Below, piece after piece: positions 34,498-45,850 of a stretch of 64,000 bases of DNA. The stretch is taken from assembly GCA_030272585.1 (NCBI GenBank), contig BSYQ01000001.1, positions 8,881,001 through 8,945,000 on the forward strand, read 5' to 3'. The stretch comes from Bryopsis sp. KO-2023 (lineage: Eukaryota; Chlorophyta; Ulvophyceae; Bryopsidales; Bryopsidaceae). The position numbers and the translations under genes are program-made. The notes under the pieces are model-generated. The model made no database searches. It saw only the letters and a list, made by a program, of their open reading frames with translations, and was not told the origin of the DNA. The stretch's first letter is position 1; each line of letters opens with the position of its first letter.

Positions 34498-37400
34498 ATG
34501 GAGCTCAGGCAGCAATGGGAAATCGAAGCGTCGGTGGCTTTCGTAACGAATGGCGGATATCGTACGGTGGTGTTGCAGTTTCCTGACGACCTTTTGGGCG
34601 ATTCGGCGGCTGTGGCGGAGGCTTTCACATCAGAGTGCGAAGACGGCACCCACCCAGTCGAAGTACAGCAAACAGCTCTCCCAACGAGTTGCTTGAATTC
34701 GTATGATTTATGGGGGGGTTTTGGCCCCCAGTCCCCACCTGCAGTGCATTTTTTTCCCAAACGAATGACATGCAACACAAATTCTGCAAGGATTGAGCTC
34801 TCGTTTTTGATTAATGGGGAAAAGAATAAAAAAATGTATATTTTTGTTTTTATTTATTTATTTGTTTATGCAGGTTTTCGTTCTAGCTGATTCGGCTTAT
34901 GACAGCTTGAGCACAGATGAAGTCGCAGCAAACCATGTGAAAGCAGATTGCGTGGTAAAAACCTCATCGAATGTGAAAAAATGGAAAAAAAACTGTTTTT
35001 TAAAATAAAACAAAATGTATTTTAAAAGTACAAATATCTGTGCATATTCAATGTACATGAATGTACAAAAAGACATATTTTTATGTAGTCGATATGGTCT
35101 TTTACCATTTTCTTAGACATCCATTCACCCAATTGTCACAGAATCTAGGCCATAATTCTTCGTTTCCAAATAAAATATTACCAAAAAGAAAAGCCAATGT
35201 CGATGATCAGCCTGACTCGATATCTGTCTGCACAGATTCATTATGGTCCAGCTTCTATGGCTCCAGCATGCCATCTACCTACATTCTTTGTATTTCCAGC
35301 AGAAAATTGCAGTCCATCAGAATGCTCAGAATACGTGTCACGGAATTTACCAGAATGGATCGACGGAGAATCGACAGCCGCCGTTCTGTTTCTCGACCAA
35401 GCTCTTCAGCACTATCGCCAACATATTGCTTCCAATCTGGGGAATGCTCAGGTGGGTGTGCTCCACTTTCAAAATTTGAACTGAATTTCAGGAGAGAAAA
35501 AAAACGAACAAACATAAACTCGAAGATGTGTTGCTTGACTTTTCTGCTGTAAGGTTGAGTCAATTTGCTTGGATGTCAGAAATGTGCGAGTCACTGTAAA
35601 ATTTGCAACTGTTAATCCAGGTGTCGTGAAGGATGCTGATACCAAAACCACACACCAAGAGCTGCAGTTTTTGTTTCCTGTGTCTATTTTTTTTGCTTTT
35701 TACCAGAATTTTTTTTTTTTTTCTTTTACCAGAATCAGGTTTCTTGTCCAGAATTCAGTTTTCTGAGTTGCTTTCTTAGTGGTTGAAACATGTTTTTGTT
35801 GCTAATTCAGAGCTCAACTCCATTGATTGTGGCAGAGACCGTTCCCCGAACGGTTCAACCAAGGGCTAATGAATGTGGAAAACAGTCTGCATGCACCACT
35901 GCAACCGATCATCCTGAAGCCAATAAGCAAACTGGTGTGCCCTTCCTTTCCAAAAAACTCCGTTTTTTTTCCCATCACACATTCAATCGGTAGATTTCAA
36001 TCGTTTATGTGTGACCGATGGGAAAGGCGAACCACTGATTGCATGATTTGTGGACAGGTCACTCTTTTGCGGGCATGAGGTGGAGCTTACCTGACGAAAC
36101 GTTGATGTGCGATTGTGTGTGCGTTTGGATCGGCGATGAAAATTCTCAAACGCTGTTTCAACTAAGTCTCCGATTTTCAACGAGTAAATGGGTGTTGGTG
36201 GATCCAGCAAAACTGACATCACAGGTCAGACTCACCCCCCCCACACACACACACACATAAATCGGCCATATATACCAAGTCGGATTATTAATGCTTACGT
36301 TTTGATAGTTTTATGCTTGGTATTTGATCGTTGAAGGAATGTTCGCTTGAGGGTGTGTTTTCTTTTCGTTGCTTGATGTTTCGTTTTAAAAAACAGATCG
36401 GTCTTCCTATAAGAACCACACAGCTGCTCCGCCGTCGATACTATCTCGTTGAAAAAGCCCGAAGTGCCCAAATCGTCGGCATCCTGGTGAGTGAAAGTTT
36501 CTTTCCAACAATTTTTTGAAATCTGAAGGATTGTCACAGCAGTCCAGGTCATCAATGCCGACTTTTGGGTGCAAAACAAGAATTTTCTAAACGTTCTGTT
36601 ATTTATTTTGGTGTTTTGTTTGAGTTTGTGAGTTAAAATTGCCACGTAAAATTTCTGCTCTTATTAAACAAAATAATTATGGAATTTAAAAGATTTTATT
36701 ATGGCTATGTCTTTCTCTTTTTCACTACGATGATTAGGTTACATTGACTGGTTTTTTTTTTCTTGTTTCTTTTTGTTGTGGAAAAAGGTGTCGACATTGG
36801 CAGTGGGTGGATTTCTCGCTGTCACAAAAAGGTGCGAGGAAAAACAAAACAGAAAAATGGATCGCCGGTGTAATATCATTTAGGAATCAAACGGATGATT
36901 GTTTTTTGGTCAATTTTTTGTGAGGTGTTTTTGGGGTGGATTATTAGTAACGGCGCTCATTGGCTGGAGAAGGTTGAAGCAGCTGGCCGGTTTTGCTGGC
37001 AAGAAAACCTACATGGTGGTCATCGGAAAGCCGACGCCCGCTAAGCTTGCAAATTTCCCTGAGGCAGGTGGTCAATCTTGCCATCCGCAATCCATCGTTG
37101 CATCCATTCCGTTTGGTTTTCCTATTTAGTTTGATTAGTTTCTCTTTTCTTACTTTGCTTATGTAGTTTTTTCTAATCCTCTATTGGGAAAAAAAAATTG
37201 TTGGCATGGTTCCCGAAAATGAAAAAAACGAAATTGTTTTGACAAATACCTCTGATTGATTCCTTTTTCCTGTTTTCTTTTTCTCTCTGGCTGAACCAAC
37301 CAGAACAGAATATTTCCCCTCCTCGAATTTCCAAACGTGAAGTGATCTGTTTTTGTGGTGGTCCCCCCTTCAGGTTGAAGTATTTGTGATGGTGTCTGAC

Positions 37401-37941
37401 CCAACATCAATGATTTTGGACAGCAAAGAGTTCATGGCCCCAATTATCACCCCATACGAAGCTCAGATGGCATTTTCTGGAGGCACAGTGAATCCCGGCG
37501 AATATCGCTACGCTATGACAGACCAGGTCAGTCCAAAGGTAGAAAAGAAAAGACAGCGACAGCAAGGTCGTTAAGTGCTCAATGGAACAGCGCTTAACCA
37601 AAAACTTTTTTGACACATGATTCCAGGATCATCAGTTGCAAATGCCGGCATCAGAAGAGCCCCACTTTTCTCTGGTGGATGGATCGCTGCAAGTGTTGGC
37701 CCAAGACCCCCTCCAAACAGCAGCCGCCAGTGCCCTGGCTGTTCGAAATGAGAATAACACGATTGCAAAAGTGGAGGGGGTGGCAATTCGATCCGCCGCC
37801 GATTATTTCGTCTCGAAACGAAATTTCAAAGGGATGGATGCAGATGTGGGGTCCGATGTTGAAGTGGGGGAGGTTTCTGTTGGGAGGAAAGGGAGGGCTG
37901 CCGGCTATGTGGATGAACCCGTGCACCAAGACAAGACATAA
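34498..37941 (+). CDS. DPH2: diphthamide biosynthesis protein 2
   Basis: Ten exons (34498-34662, 34874-34954, 35236-35451, 35811-35934, 36058-36224, 36397-36486, 36788-36831, 36973-37063, 37374-37526, 37627-37941) with consistent phases; 481 aa. Family blocks: RTVVLQFPDDLLGDS, VFVLADSAYDSLSTDEVAA, HVKADCVIHYGPASM, CVCVWIGDEN, RRRYYLVEKARSAQIVGIL, VSTLAVGGFLAVTKR, KTYMVVIGKPTPAKLANFPE and LDSKEFMAPIITPYEA. DPH2 pairs with DPH1 as a radical-SAM-like iron-sulfur enzyme that starts diphthamide synthesis on eEF2 in the cytosol. Cysteine in HVKADC matches the usual first cluster position. Intron 8 appears to start with GC (GAG|GCAGGT); the GT alternative breaks frame or the conserved spacing before VEVFVMVSDP. 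Exon 4 is a poorly conserved linker. Confidence 0.93.
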
Positions 37942-38623
37942 GTTTTTCAAGAGTAGAAGGGTTGGCTTGGTTTTTGCTGATGGTGTATGGGTGCTGCCAT
38001 GTGTCAGGATGAGGATCCACTGATGTGGAAAGCGTAATTAATTTGTCTGAGTTTTTCGCTGGAGGCGATTGCGTTTGAAAGGATCCCTCTTTTGTCAGAA
38101 CTGCGAATTCCAATAGTAATGATACAAGAAAAACAGTCATTTTTGTGCTATCGTGCTGCCCTGACCGGAAACAGGTGGAGACGCAAGATGCAGATAATGC
38201 TACACCGCCCAAAAAGCTACAACAACACAACACCACCATCTGGCCAATTGCTTGAGACCGCAGTTTTCAACAGAATGATTCAGACTCGCAAACAAGTTCT
38301 CAGCCGATATCAAGCAATGTTATCTTCCACAGTGATTTGACATGATTCCATTGCCCTGTTGTTCCAGCTGACCGATTCCTCATTTTTCCCTGCATTCTTG
38401 TGTTGGAATCCCACATGCATGCACCTTTAACGACTGTGTACTGGATTAACATCTATATTTTGGGATTGGAAGGAAGCAACATGCAGATTCCTAAATTCCT
38501 AGGCATGCAGCTTGAGATTGTGTTGTGTGTGAGTCCTATCGTGCAGCCCTGCTTTCTCCAGTTCGACACCCACGTGATAGAGTAGTGACGTCTGATATAT
38601 TGGGGGGTTTTGCGGGGGTGTAG
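37942..38623. other. DPH2 3' flank and unresolved 5' exon of the HIG1 gene
   Basis: No independent gene. The HIG1-domain gene downstream needs a start codon that must lie in this interval, because its first visible exon has no ATG in frame. I could not pick the exon with confidence. Confidence 0.45.
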
Positions 38624-39490
38624 GTCATCATCTCCCTATTCCCAGCGCAGCGAATTGCTGCCCCACAAAAAACCACCCCGGACTTTTTGAATCATCTGCG
38701 CTCTCAGCGTTTCAGAACGGACCATGGAGGACCTCATCCCAGTTCCGCAAAGACAGCGAAGTCCTTGGGTCCTTGTGGGTAAGCCACGATGCTTGTTTTT
38801 TCGAGTGCCTTGCTTCGAATCCTCCAGCCCTGTTTTTATCACTGACCACTTGCAGAGTCTGACTGAACGATTTGCCCAGGGACTGCCACAACCGCAGGAA
38901 TTCTCCTTGTGGGCCTTCTATCCTTTAAAAATGTAAGATACGAGAAAAACCTTTTGGGCAGTTATCAAAAGAGGAAAACCGAAATTGAAACTGTACAAGA
39001 TGTGACCAGAAAAAAGTATCCGGTTACACTTCTCTTCTTCCTTAATTGTCTGCTTGGTTGGTCGGAGGGGCATAGTGGGTGAATTTTTTTAATGTTTCTA
39101 CAGCACGTGTCCAAATCTTTTTTTTTAGTCGAGATTGTGAATTGAAATGTGAGGCTCAATGTGCCTGATTGCTTCTTTTTTTTACTTCCCAATTCAGGGT
39201 CATACACGGCTGTCCCAGCACATGATGAGGGCCCGTGTCATAGCACAGGTGTTTGTATGGGCAACTCAATCCACCCACAAAATGCAGCGAAATCATATGG
39301 TGTCATCGTCCATTATGTATGATTTTTTTCTGTTCTACACATGGGCAATCGAGGTTAGCACCTCTCTTGCAGAATCTTTGATTCTCCATCATTTTTTTTT
39401 GGTGTGTGTGTTTTGTAGGGTGCAACCGTTGGTCTCATGGCTGGAACTTCTGGCTATTTTGCTGCCACCAGTGAGGGTGGCGATCAGTAG
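38624..39490 (+). CDS. HIG1-domain protein (mitochondrial respiratory supercomplex factor type), 5' exon unresolved
   Basis: Exons: up to 38778 (open from 38624; a good acceptor also lies before 38708), 38881-38932, 39198-39248, 39419-39490. The joined frame reads SLGPCGTATTAGILLVGL, LSFKNGHTRLSQHMMRARVI and AQGATVGLMAGTSGYFA, then EGGDQ and stop. This is the HIG1 domain: first membrane helix, the G-H/N-x-x-x-S-Q-x-M-M-R-x-R loop, then a second helix beginning AQG. HIG1 proteins sit in the inner mitochondrial membrane and help cytochrome c oxidase and supercomplex assembly. The upstream segment is Pro/Ser/Lys-rich and poorly conserved. A tempting other frame starting at the ATG 38724 is out of phase with the helix exon. 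Confidence 0.8.
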
Positions 39491-39717
39491 ATTGATATCA
39501 TTCTTATTTCATTCTGTTCGATTATCAAATTCTAATAGCAATGGCATCGCCAATGGGGGATGATGATGTTGGCCCGGGGTGGACTGTTGAGACACCATGG
39601 AGACCTTCCCTGGATGTATATCTATGTCTATTGTCTAAGCTGAAAACGGAAATTTGTTTTTTAGGGGTGTGGTGTGTGTGTATTTGATTTGCTGTTTCCT
39701 TGGTGACACCCCAGACA

Positions 39718-41906
39718 TCATTTTTTGCCTTTCTTTCCACCCTTCTCCTTCTTTCCCTTTTTCTTTTCGGATTCTTTTTGGGCCTGCAGTAAAAAAAAAC
39801 ACACACCAGCTGTCAAATTCAGGAGGTTTCTCAGTGAAATGGACCAGAATCTCACGGACAGCTGAAATTCCTCGAATCATCATGGAGGAATGTGCATAGC
39901 AACTATCGAAGGAGAACATGATACACGACTGTGTCAGCCCTCACCTTGAATCCCTTCCATGATTTCTGAATCGTTTTCGCTGCTCGATTGACCCTGAAGT
40001 TGTGCTGCTCCAGCTGCAAGTATGGTCCAACCAACCAGTTCAGAAATTTGTGATCCATATCAATGACCTCAGCGAATTCAATTCCTGTTCGTGCCCACAC
40101 ACCTTCCTCTTTTCTTCCGCTGCTCTTTTCTTCTCGGCTTCATAATCCAGTCGTTCTTTGGTCAGTTGCTCCAATCCTTCACGATATTCCTGTCGGTGTA
40201 CCGTTGGTTTCAAAAGTCCTTATCGCTTTTCACACACAGGTCCTTCTGAATGAGAGATAACTAAGAACAGGTGCTCCCCAGGGTGGCATTTCAGTCAACA
40301 AACTTCTCAATGTTCAAAATCTCCCCCACACAATATAATGCCATAGAATCACATGTCCTTATCCTTCCAAGAGGTGAGGCTTATTCAAACCTCGATTTGC
40401 CTTTGGAGCTCGTTGTACACTCCTAGAGCCTCTTGGTACTCTTCCTCTCTGCTGGCCATTTCCTCATCAAAGCCATGCAGCACTCCTTCGACATCATGCT
40501 CCGCCCTAGTCTTTGCCTTTCGGGCCTGCAACTCCATGTCTTTGTGGTCCTCATACAACTTGGCAAGCTCGCTGCTGGCTGCTTGCAACTGCCGTCACGA
40601 AACAAAAAGTCGGGAAGGAGGTGTCAGAATGGGAAGTGGATTGGCAATGGGTTGGGCATTTTGAGCTTGTTCATTTGCCTCCAACCGATCCAGCATCAGT
40701 TTGTTATTTGAAGGTGTGCAAACACCTCTTTTGTGAGCTCGTCCCGGCGGCTGTTGTAACTTTCATTGTCGGATTGCCGAGTGCGTCTGGCATCCTCCTC
40801 CAGAGCCCGATTGGTATCTTCCGTTTCAGTCTGGATAGGACAAACTGGCTTAACTTGGTAAACCAGAAAACTAGATCGATGGGTGTCTTTTTCAAGTGCT
40901 TTGTCGTTTTAGGACCTGAATTGCCGCGAGCTCGTTTTTTGCCTTTTCTTCGGCAGATGTTATGGTGAAGAGTTGTTTCTGTCGTTCTATTCGTTGAAGT
41001 TTCAGCTTCTGCTCCAGTTGAGTTTTCTCGCTGAAGGCCTGGAGTCCACAGAAAAATGCTCTTCGTCAATTCCCGCAGCCCACTTAAGCGTCTGGAGAAT
41101 CCCCTTGATCAGCGCTCACCCTTTCTTCCCTTTCTTTCACTTCTTGAAAATGCTCCTGGTTCGATTTATCTTCTTCCACACTTGTGGTTAGTTGTTTGTG
41201 AGTGCATGCTCGGAGCTGTTATCAACACAACGGCCGTATTCAACCCAATCCTTATGGTAGCATGCATGAGGCGACCTTCATTTCGGTTGTTCCAAACGAC
41301 AACGGAGGATTTCACGAATGAGTTACCCTCTCGAATGTTGACAGAAGCTGGTTGATCGGCTGCGAAGGTTCCACAGGCAGGCTGTGAAGCTTTGCGGCGG
41401 ACGATGGCGCATTCTACGGAACCAGCATGCCCTATTGAGTTGAACATCAAGGGCAAGTTTGAAAGTCCCGACACAACACAGCTGTTCGCGTGTTTCTGCA
41501 GGCGTTCACCCGAAGCATCCGCCACAAGCGCTGTGTGGACGTTACTCCCTCATTTACATTCTTTGACACCACTGCTGCTTGTTGATGTCGGACGAGGGCT
41601 TCGCCGAGCTCCTGGCGAAACGAAAAGAGCAAATCCAGCGTCAAGCATAGATATACCAAACACAACATCGAAAGTAAAGCATCAGAAGAGAAACGCTCAC
41701 CTGATCGAGAACATCCTTCACTTGGGCAGCTGACTCCAGGACCTCTGGAGTGACTGACGACAGCAACCTGCACACGGTGGGTCAAGCGATGTCCAAAACG
41801 CTGCGATTGTCGAATTGCTTGCTTTTGAGATCGTTCTCCATTACCTGAGACCATCCAAGGCTTCGTCAAGCACCGCCAGTACTCTGACTGCCTCTACGCT
41901 GTTCAT
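39718..41906 (-). CDS. DRC10: dynein regulatory complex subunit 10 (IQ-motif, flagellar axoneme)
   Basis: Eleven minus-strand exons: 41845-41906, 41701-41767, 41510-41611, 41316-41413, 41120-41180, 40916-41038, 40726-40830, 40391-40588, 40103-40189, 39945-40013, 39718-39783; 345 aa with all phases consistent. The N-terminus (VEAVRVLAVLDEALDGLRLL) and ELGEALVRHQQ...RLWRMLR match IQCD/DRC10. Long coiled coils follow (AFSEKTQLEQKLKLQRIERQ; LQAASSELAKLYEDHKDMEL). Near the end NRAAKTIQKSWKGFK is an IQ calmodulin-binding motif, then a Lys/Gly tail (KKKGKKEKGGKKGKK). DRC10 belongs to the nexin-dynein regulatory complex of motile 9+2 flagella. Its presence means the organism makes motile flagella at some stage. 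The start could lie upstream, since the frame stays open to about 42000. Confidence 0.85.
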
Positions 41907-42332
41907 CTCGACGGATGGGGTCGCAATTCGCTGGCGGTGCGAGCGACCAGGACCTAACACCACCACCACCTGGCTCGGCGCTCTGTGATCGTCGCCTGTG
42001 CAAGAAGAACAAAAATTGTGACTGAAATGGATGGTCACTCGTTTTGGTGACAGTAAAACGAGCCATTTGGCAGAACTGAGAAGTTTCCATTAAGAAATCG
42101 CATGGGACGAAGCCAGCGGGTAGCTGTTGTGAGTTCGAAGAGAACATGTGACTGGACAGGTCAGCGGTTCTGTCCACTAATCAGCACAGCTCTGCTCTTT
42201 CACGTACTGGCCCCCCTTAAAAATCATCTTTGTTGCCGTTCGCACTTTCAGTCTTTCAGTGTGGGAACGCGATATCTGCTGCACGGAGGGTATTTTTGAG
42301 AGGGAAAAAGCGAAAAAAGGCCGAGTTTTCGA
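41907..42332. promoter_or_regulatory. divergent promoter region between DRC10 and the CBP60-like gene
   Basis: 426 bp between divergent starts. Part of it may encode extra N-terminal DRC10 sequence (open frame to about 42000). No specific motif recognised. Confidence 0.45.
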
Positions 42333-44683
42333 ATGCCGCACGGGTGCCCGCAGGACCAGGGCGTGACGGTCCCGCAGGAGTTGCTGGGCGTTCGCGCAAC
42401 GGCCTTGGAGGAGTATGTCAGGGCGCGTTTGAACCAGTTTGCGCACTATTTATGGCAGAGGGTGGCACCGCAGATGCCCCAAGTGGCCTTTGAAAATGAG
42501 GTCGCCATGGCGTACACGCATCTGCCAGCGCCTCAGTACGGCCAGGTGCCTCTCGACCAAAGGGAGCTCCAGTTGGTTTTTCGTCACGACTGTCTGGCGC
42601 TGGGTTGCACGTCTTCTCAGTGTTCGCTGTGCCAGCACAACCCCAATCGTCGATGTCGCGTCAATTTCGACAGAAAATACCTAGTGGGCGACATGCTTAA
42701 AGCGAAGTGTGGGGCGGTGATACGAGTGGAGGTGGTCGACCGCGCAACCGGACAGCTTTTCGCTGACGAGATTCCGGGGGTGGATTTTGAAATGAGCATT
42801 TTGGACGGGAACACATACGACCAGCGGGTGCTGGACCGGAAACTGAACCCCCAGCAAGAATATGACGAGTTATCGAGATGCGTCCTGGCAATGAACAACA
42901 AGCAGTCTGCGTTGCTCTCGTCAGCGGGTGGTGCGGTGAATTCTACAGACGGGAAAGTGGTCGCTGAGTTTTCTGGCGGAAAGCTGAGTTTACCCGACCT
43001 GTCTGTGACGGACAGCAGCGAGGCGCTGTTGTCGGGGCGAAAACCCCCGTTCCGTCTGCTCGTCACGGCATCTGACAGGCAGGGACGGAACCTGCGAATC
43101 CGTCACGCAGTGTCCGAGGGGTTCGTCGTGGCCACGCGACGCACTCGAACGGCAGGGAAAGTCGAAATCCCGTCCGTGGACGACCACGTATCGAAACTGG
43201 AGCACATGGGGAAAGAAACGGTGAAAAAACTGAACAGTTTACGAGCTGCAGCGGAGTCGGCAAGCATATCTTTGGACTTACCTGATAGCGTCCCGGACAA
43301 GATTGTCAAGGTCGGTCAGTTCCGCTGGCTCGCGCAGGTCGCCGACCAGGACGGCACTTTCCGACAAAAGCTTCAGCAAGTTCTGAAACTGAACAAGGAA
43401 AAGTGGGATGATGCTCGGGATCATGCAATGAAAGCCGTCGTTCCCGACAACCGAATGAGGGCCTGGTATTCCGACCATCACAACCACAACATAGGCTTGT
43501 TGTTCACATCCAGAATGGGCATGGTGGATTTGGACTGGCCTGTGGCACTGTTGCACAGAATGGGGCCCAACATAGAGGCCACCCTGGTTGCACAGTTGGA
43601 TCCCCATCAAAGGGAGCAGGTCAGGCTGTTGAGGGGCCAAGCAGTACAGGCCTGGTGGAAAGCAGCACATCCAGGCTGGTCGCTGTGCCCCTACGATTCG
43701 GAAAAGTTCCGTCAGACTGAGCAGCTGGAGACTGTCGGGCAGTTGCCAGAGTTGCCCCTGCCGTCAAGCCCAGAAGGTATCAATCCCCCACACAGAGGTG
43801 AGGCTGTGTTTTCTTTTTTTTTTCTCTCCCCACCTGTTTTTTTTTTCAAGTGCACCCCCCCCTCCACAATACGAGAATTAGAAGGAAATTTATGAGCCAT
43901 GAAAGGGTTGAGTCAAGATTTTTCGATGATTCAGTGCTCTATCAGTTAGGCCGGCTTTGCCCACAATAGATCAGTGGATGGATAATAATTTTTTTTTTCC
44001 ATGGTGCAGGTTCACATCCCAGTCAAAATCCCAATTTGCCTTTGGTGAATGCAGCTGCACCCGAACCCCATGCAGTTGTTGGCATTTACAATCATGTCGT
44101 CATTCCTACACAGCCTGGCCTCATGGCGGACCAAATTTTGCCCTACCATCAACCAGCACCCCCGCCGGCTGCTTATGAAGACCCCCGAGTGCTCCCCTTG
44201 CCAACCCCGGACCCCGCCGAAGCTCAGCCATGCAAATCAGACCCTGAGGTGCTCCCCCGTTCAGCTTTCCACAATGGCCCACCTTTGGGGAGCTTGCCTG
44301 GGATCGGTTCTCTGTCGAATCTGATGAGTTTCCCAATCCCCAGTGCAGAGTATGAAGCATTTATGCAGCCTCCGTCGATGAATTCAGCGATGGACTCCGC
44401 GGCCATGGTTGGTTGGTGCAATGCACCCAACAACCCCCTGGAGGGCAACAAGATCCAGAGCTTGGAGTTGCCTGACGTGCCGGATATCAATTTCGACCAG
44501 AGAGAACCCCTCCGGGATGAAAAACCGGACGAAGAGCTCAGGAGGTCGAGTGCCGGGGTGGACAGTGTCGGAAGGGATGCCAGCACAGGTTTGGATAGCA
44601 TGCAAAGCATCGAGCATTCATTGGGGGAGGTCCAGCGGAGCTTGGGGGAAGAGGACATGGAATATGTTCGCAAGAGGATATGA
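42333..44683 (+). CDS. CBP60-like protein (calmodulin-binding-protein-60-related N-terminal region), function unknown
   Basis: Two exons (42333-43776, 44010-44683) give 705 aa. Residues about 70-240 resemble the CBP60 DNA-binding region: LQLVFRHDC, a cysteine-rich insert (CTSSQCSLCQHNPNRRC), GDMLKAKCGAVIRVEVVD, ATGQLFADEIPGVDFEMSIL, GGKLSLPDLSVTD and FRLLVTAS, then RIRHAVSEGFVV. Residues about 280-370 (SVDDHVSKLEHMGKETVKKL; FRQKLQQVLKLNKEKWDDAR) match the CBP60 central helical part. The C-terminal half is Pro/Ser/Asp-rich, with no clear domain. Plant CBP60g/SARD1 are immune transcription factors; other CBP60s bind calmodulin. The four-cysteine insert, possibly a metal site, is not usual in plant CBP60s. 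Calmodulin binding and DNA binding are untested inference. Confidence 0.6.
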
Positions 44684-45850
44684 AAGGGGCAGATGAGTAG
44701 TAGGTTTTTGTCGAGTTAACAAGCATCAGCTCGTAGTTCGAATTTTTTTTCTCTTAGCACTCGTGTATCAATTTCACTGGCCACGAATCCTCAAAGGGGG
44801 GAAATGGATAAGCAGGGATGGATCTTAGTGTTTCTTTTTTTGTCAAACAGGATTTTTGCGAGGGGCATGGTTTGAAATGGGTTCAAGGCAGGGATGGGTT
44901 TCAAGAGATAGATTTTAAGTACTCACATCTTTTTGGGAATCTACGACCTCAGGGAGAACTGTGCATTGTACATCTCAGTGATAGATAGCTGCATTTCGAT
45001 GTTGATGGTGGACGAGGGAAGAAATTCCTGTGATGTAAACAACTTTCTATGTTATGATCAATTATTCATGATATGGGTCATCAGAGGATTGCAGGACTGA
45101 CAAAACACTTATTAAACACTTATTAGCAGTTGGTGGTTGGTTGACAGTAATGTGGAGCTCTGATATAGGCTCCTTGGCTGGTGCATATGGACTTTGAACT
45201 GTGAGTGCTCAATGCCGACACGTTTTGGTGTCTGATCAGGCATTAAGATCCCACCCAGTGCTTGAAAACATTTCTCATTAGGAGATATCTGCTCTTGAAA
45301 ATGGTACTGAGAATGACCCTGTCACCTACACCAACTCCAACTAAGACGAAGGATGCCAACACATATGATGTGCAAAGATAAAACGAAATGAGAGAGGGAA
45401 CACTTGCAACATCTCATTTCACAACCGCACTATGTTTTCCAGAATCCTCTCTCATTTTGGAGGCAATGCAGACAAGCATGAATATATTTAGATGCATGTG
45501 TGTGTGTGCGTGCTCAACAAACTGAACATGTTCCAAAGCTCATCAGGAAGAAAAAACTGCAGCAACAGCACGTACCATTGTCCTTGATGAGTCCAGAAAC
45601 AATATCTCCTTTACCCATCTCTTCCCACCCCCAATCCCCAATCCAAAAAAAAAAAAGAAAAGATGCCTTATTCCTTCAGCAAACTCCTTGTCCCCTACAT
45701 TCCACCCCCCAAAAAACCCCTTTCTTTCCACAATACTCCCCCCACCCTCAACTGTATTACTCCCCATGAGAACTATCAATGACAACAGCGGGCTAAGATA
45801 AACGACTTCTTGTGTTTTTTTCCCCTCTCTCTCTCTCTCTCTCTCTCATT
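44684..45850. other. convergent intergenic region
   Basis: About 1.2 kb between the ends of two convergent genes, without a supported gene. Contains GT- and CT-rich microsatellites near 45500 and 45825. Confidence 0.5.
45825..45847. repeat. CT/GA dinucleotide microsatellite
   Basis: About eleven CT units ending 4 bp from the stop codon of the AcD-repeat gene. On that gene's strand it is a (GA)n tract at the very start of its 3' UTR. Confidence 0.85.

Noticed and set aside
38724..38936. ORF starting MEDLIPVPQRQRSPWVLVG as the HIG1 start, because SPWVLVG resembles the HIG1 entry motif
   Set aside because: It is out of phase with the next exon (TATTAGILLVGL), and splicing it would hit stops. 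The frame reading KSLGPCG joins in phase and aligns residue by residue.
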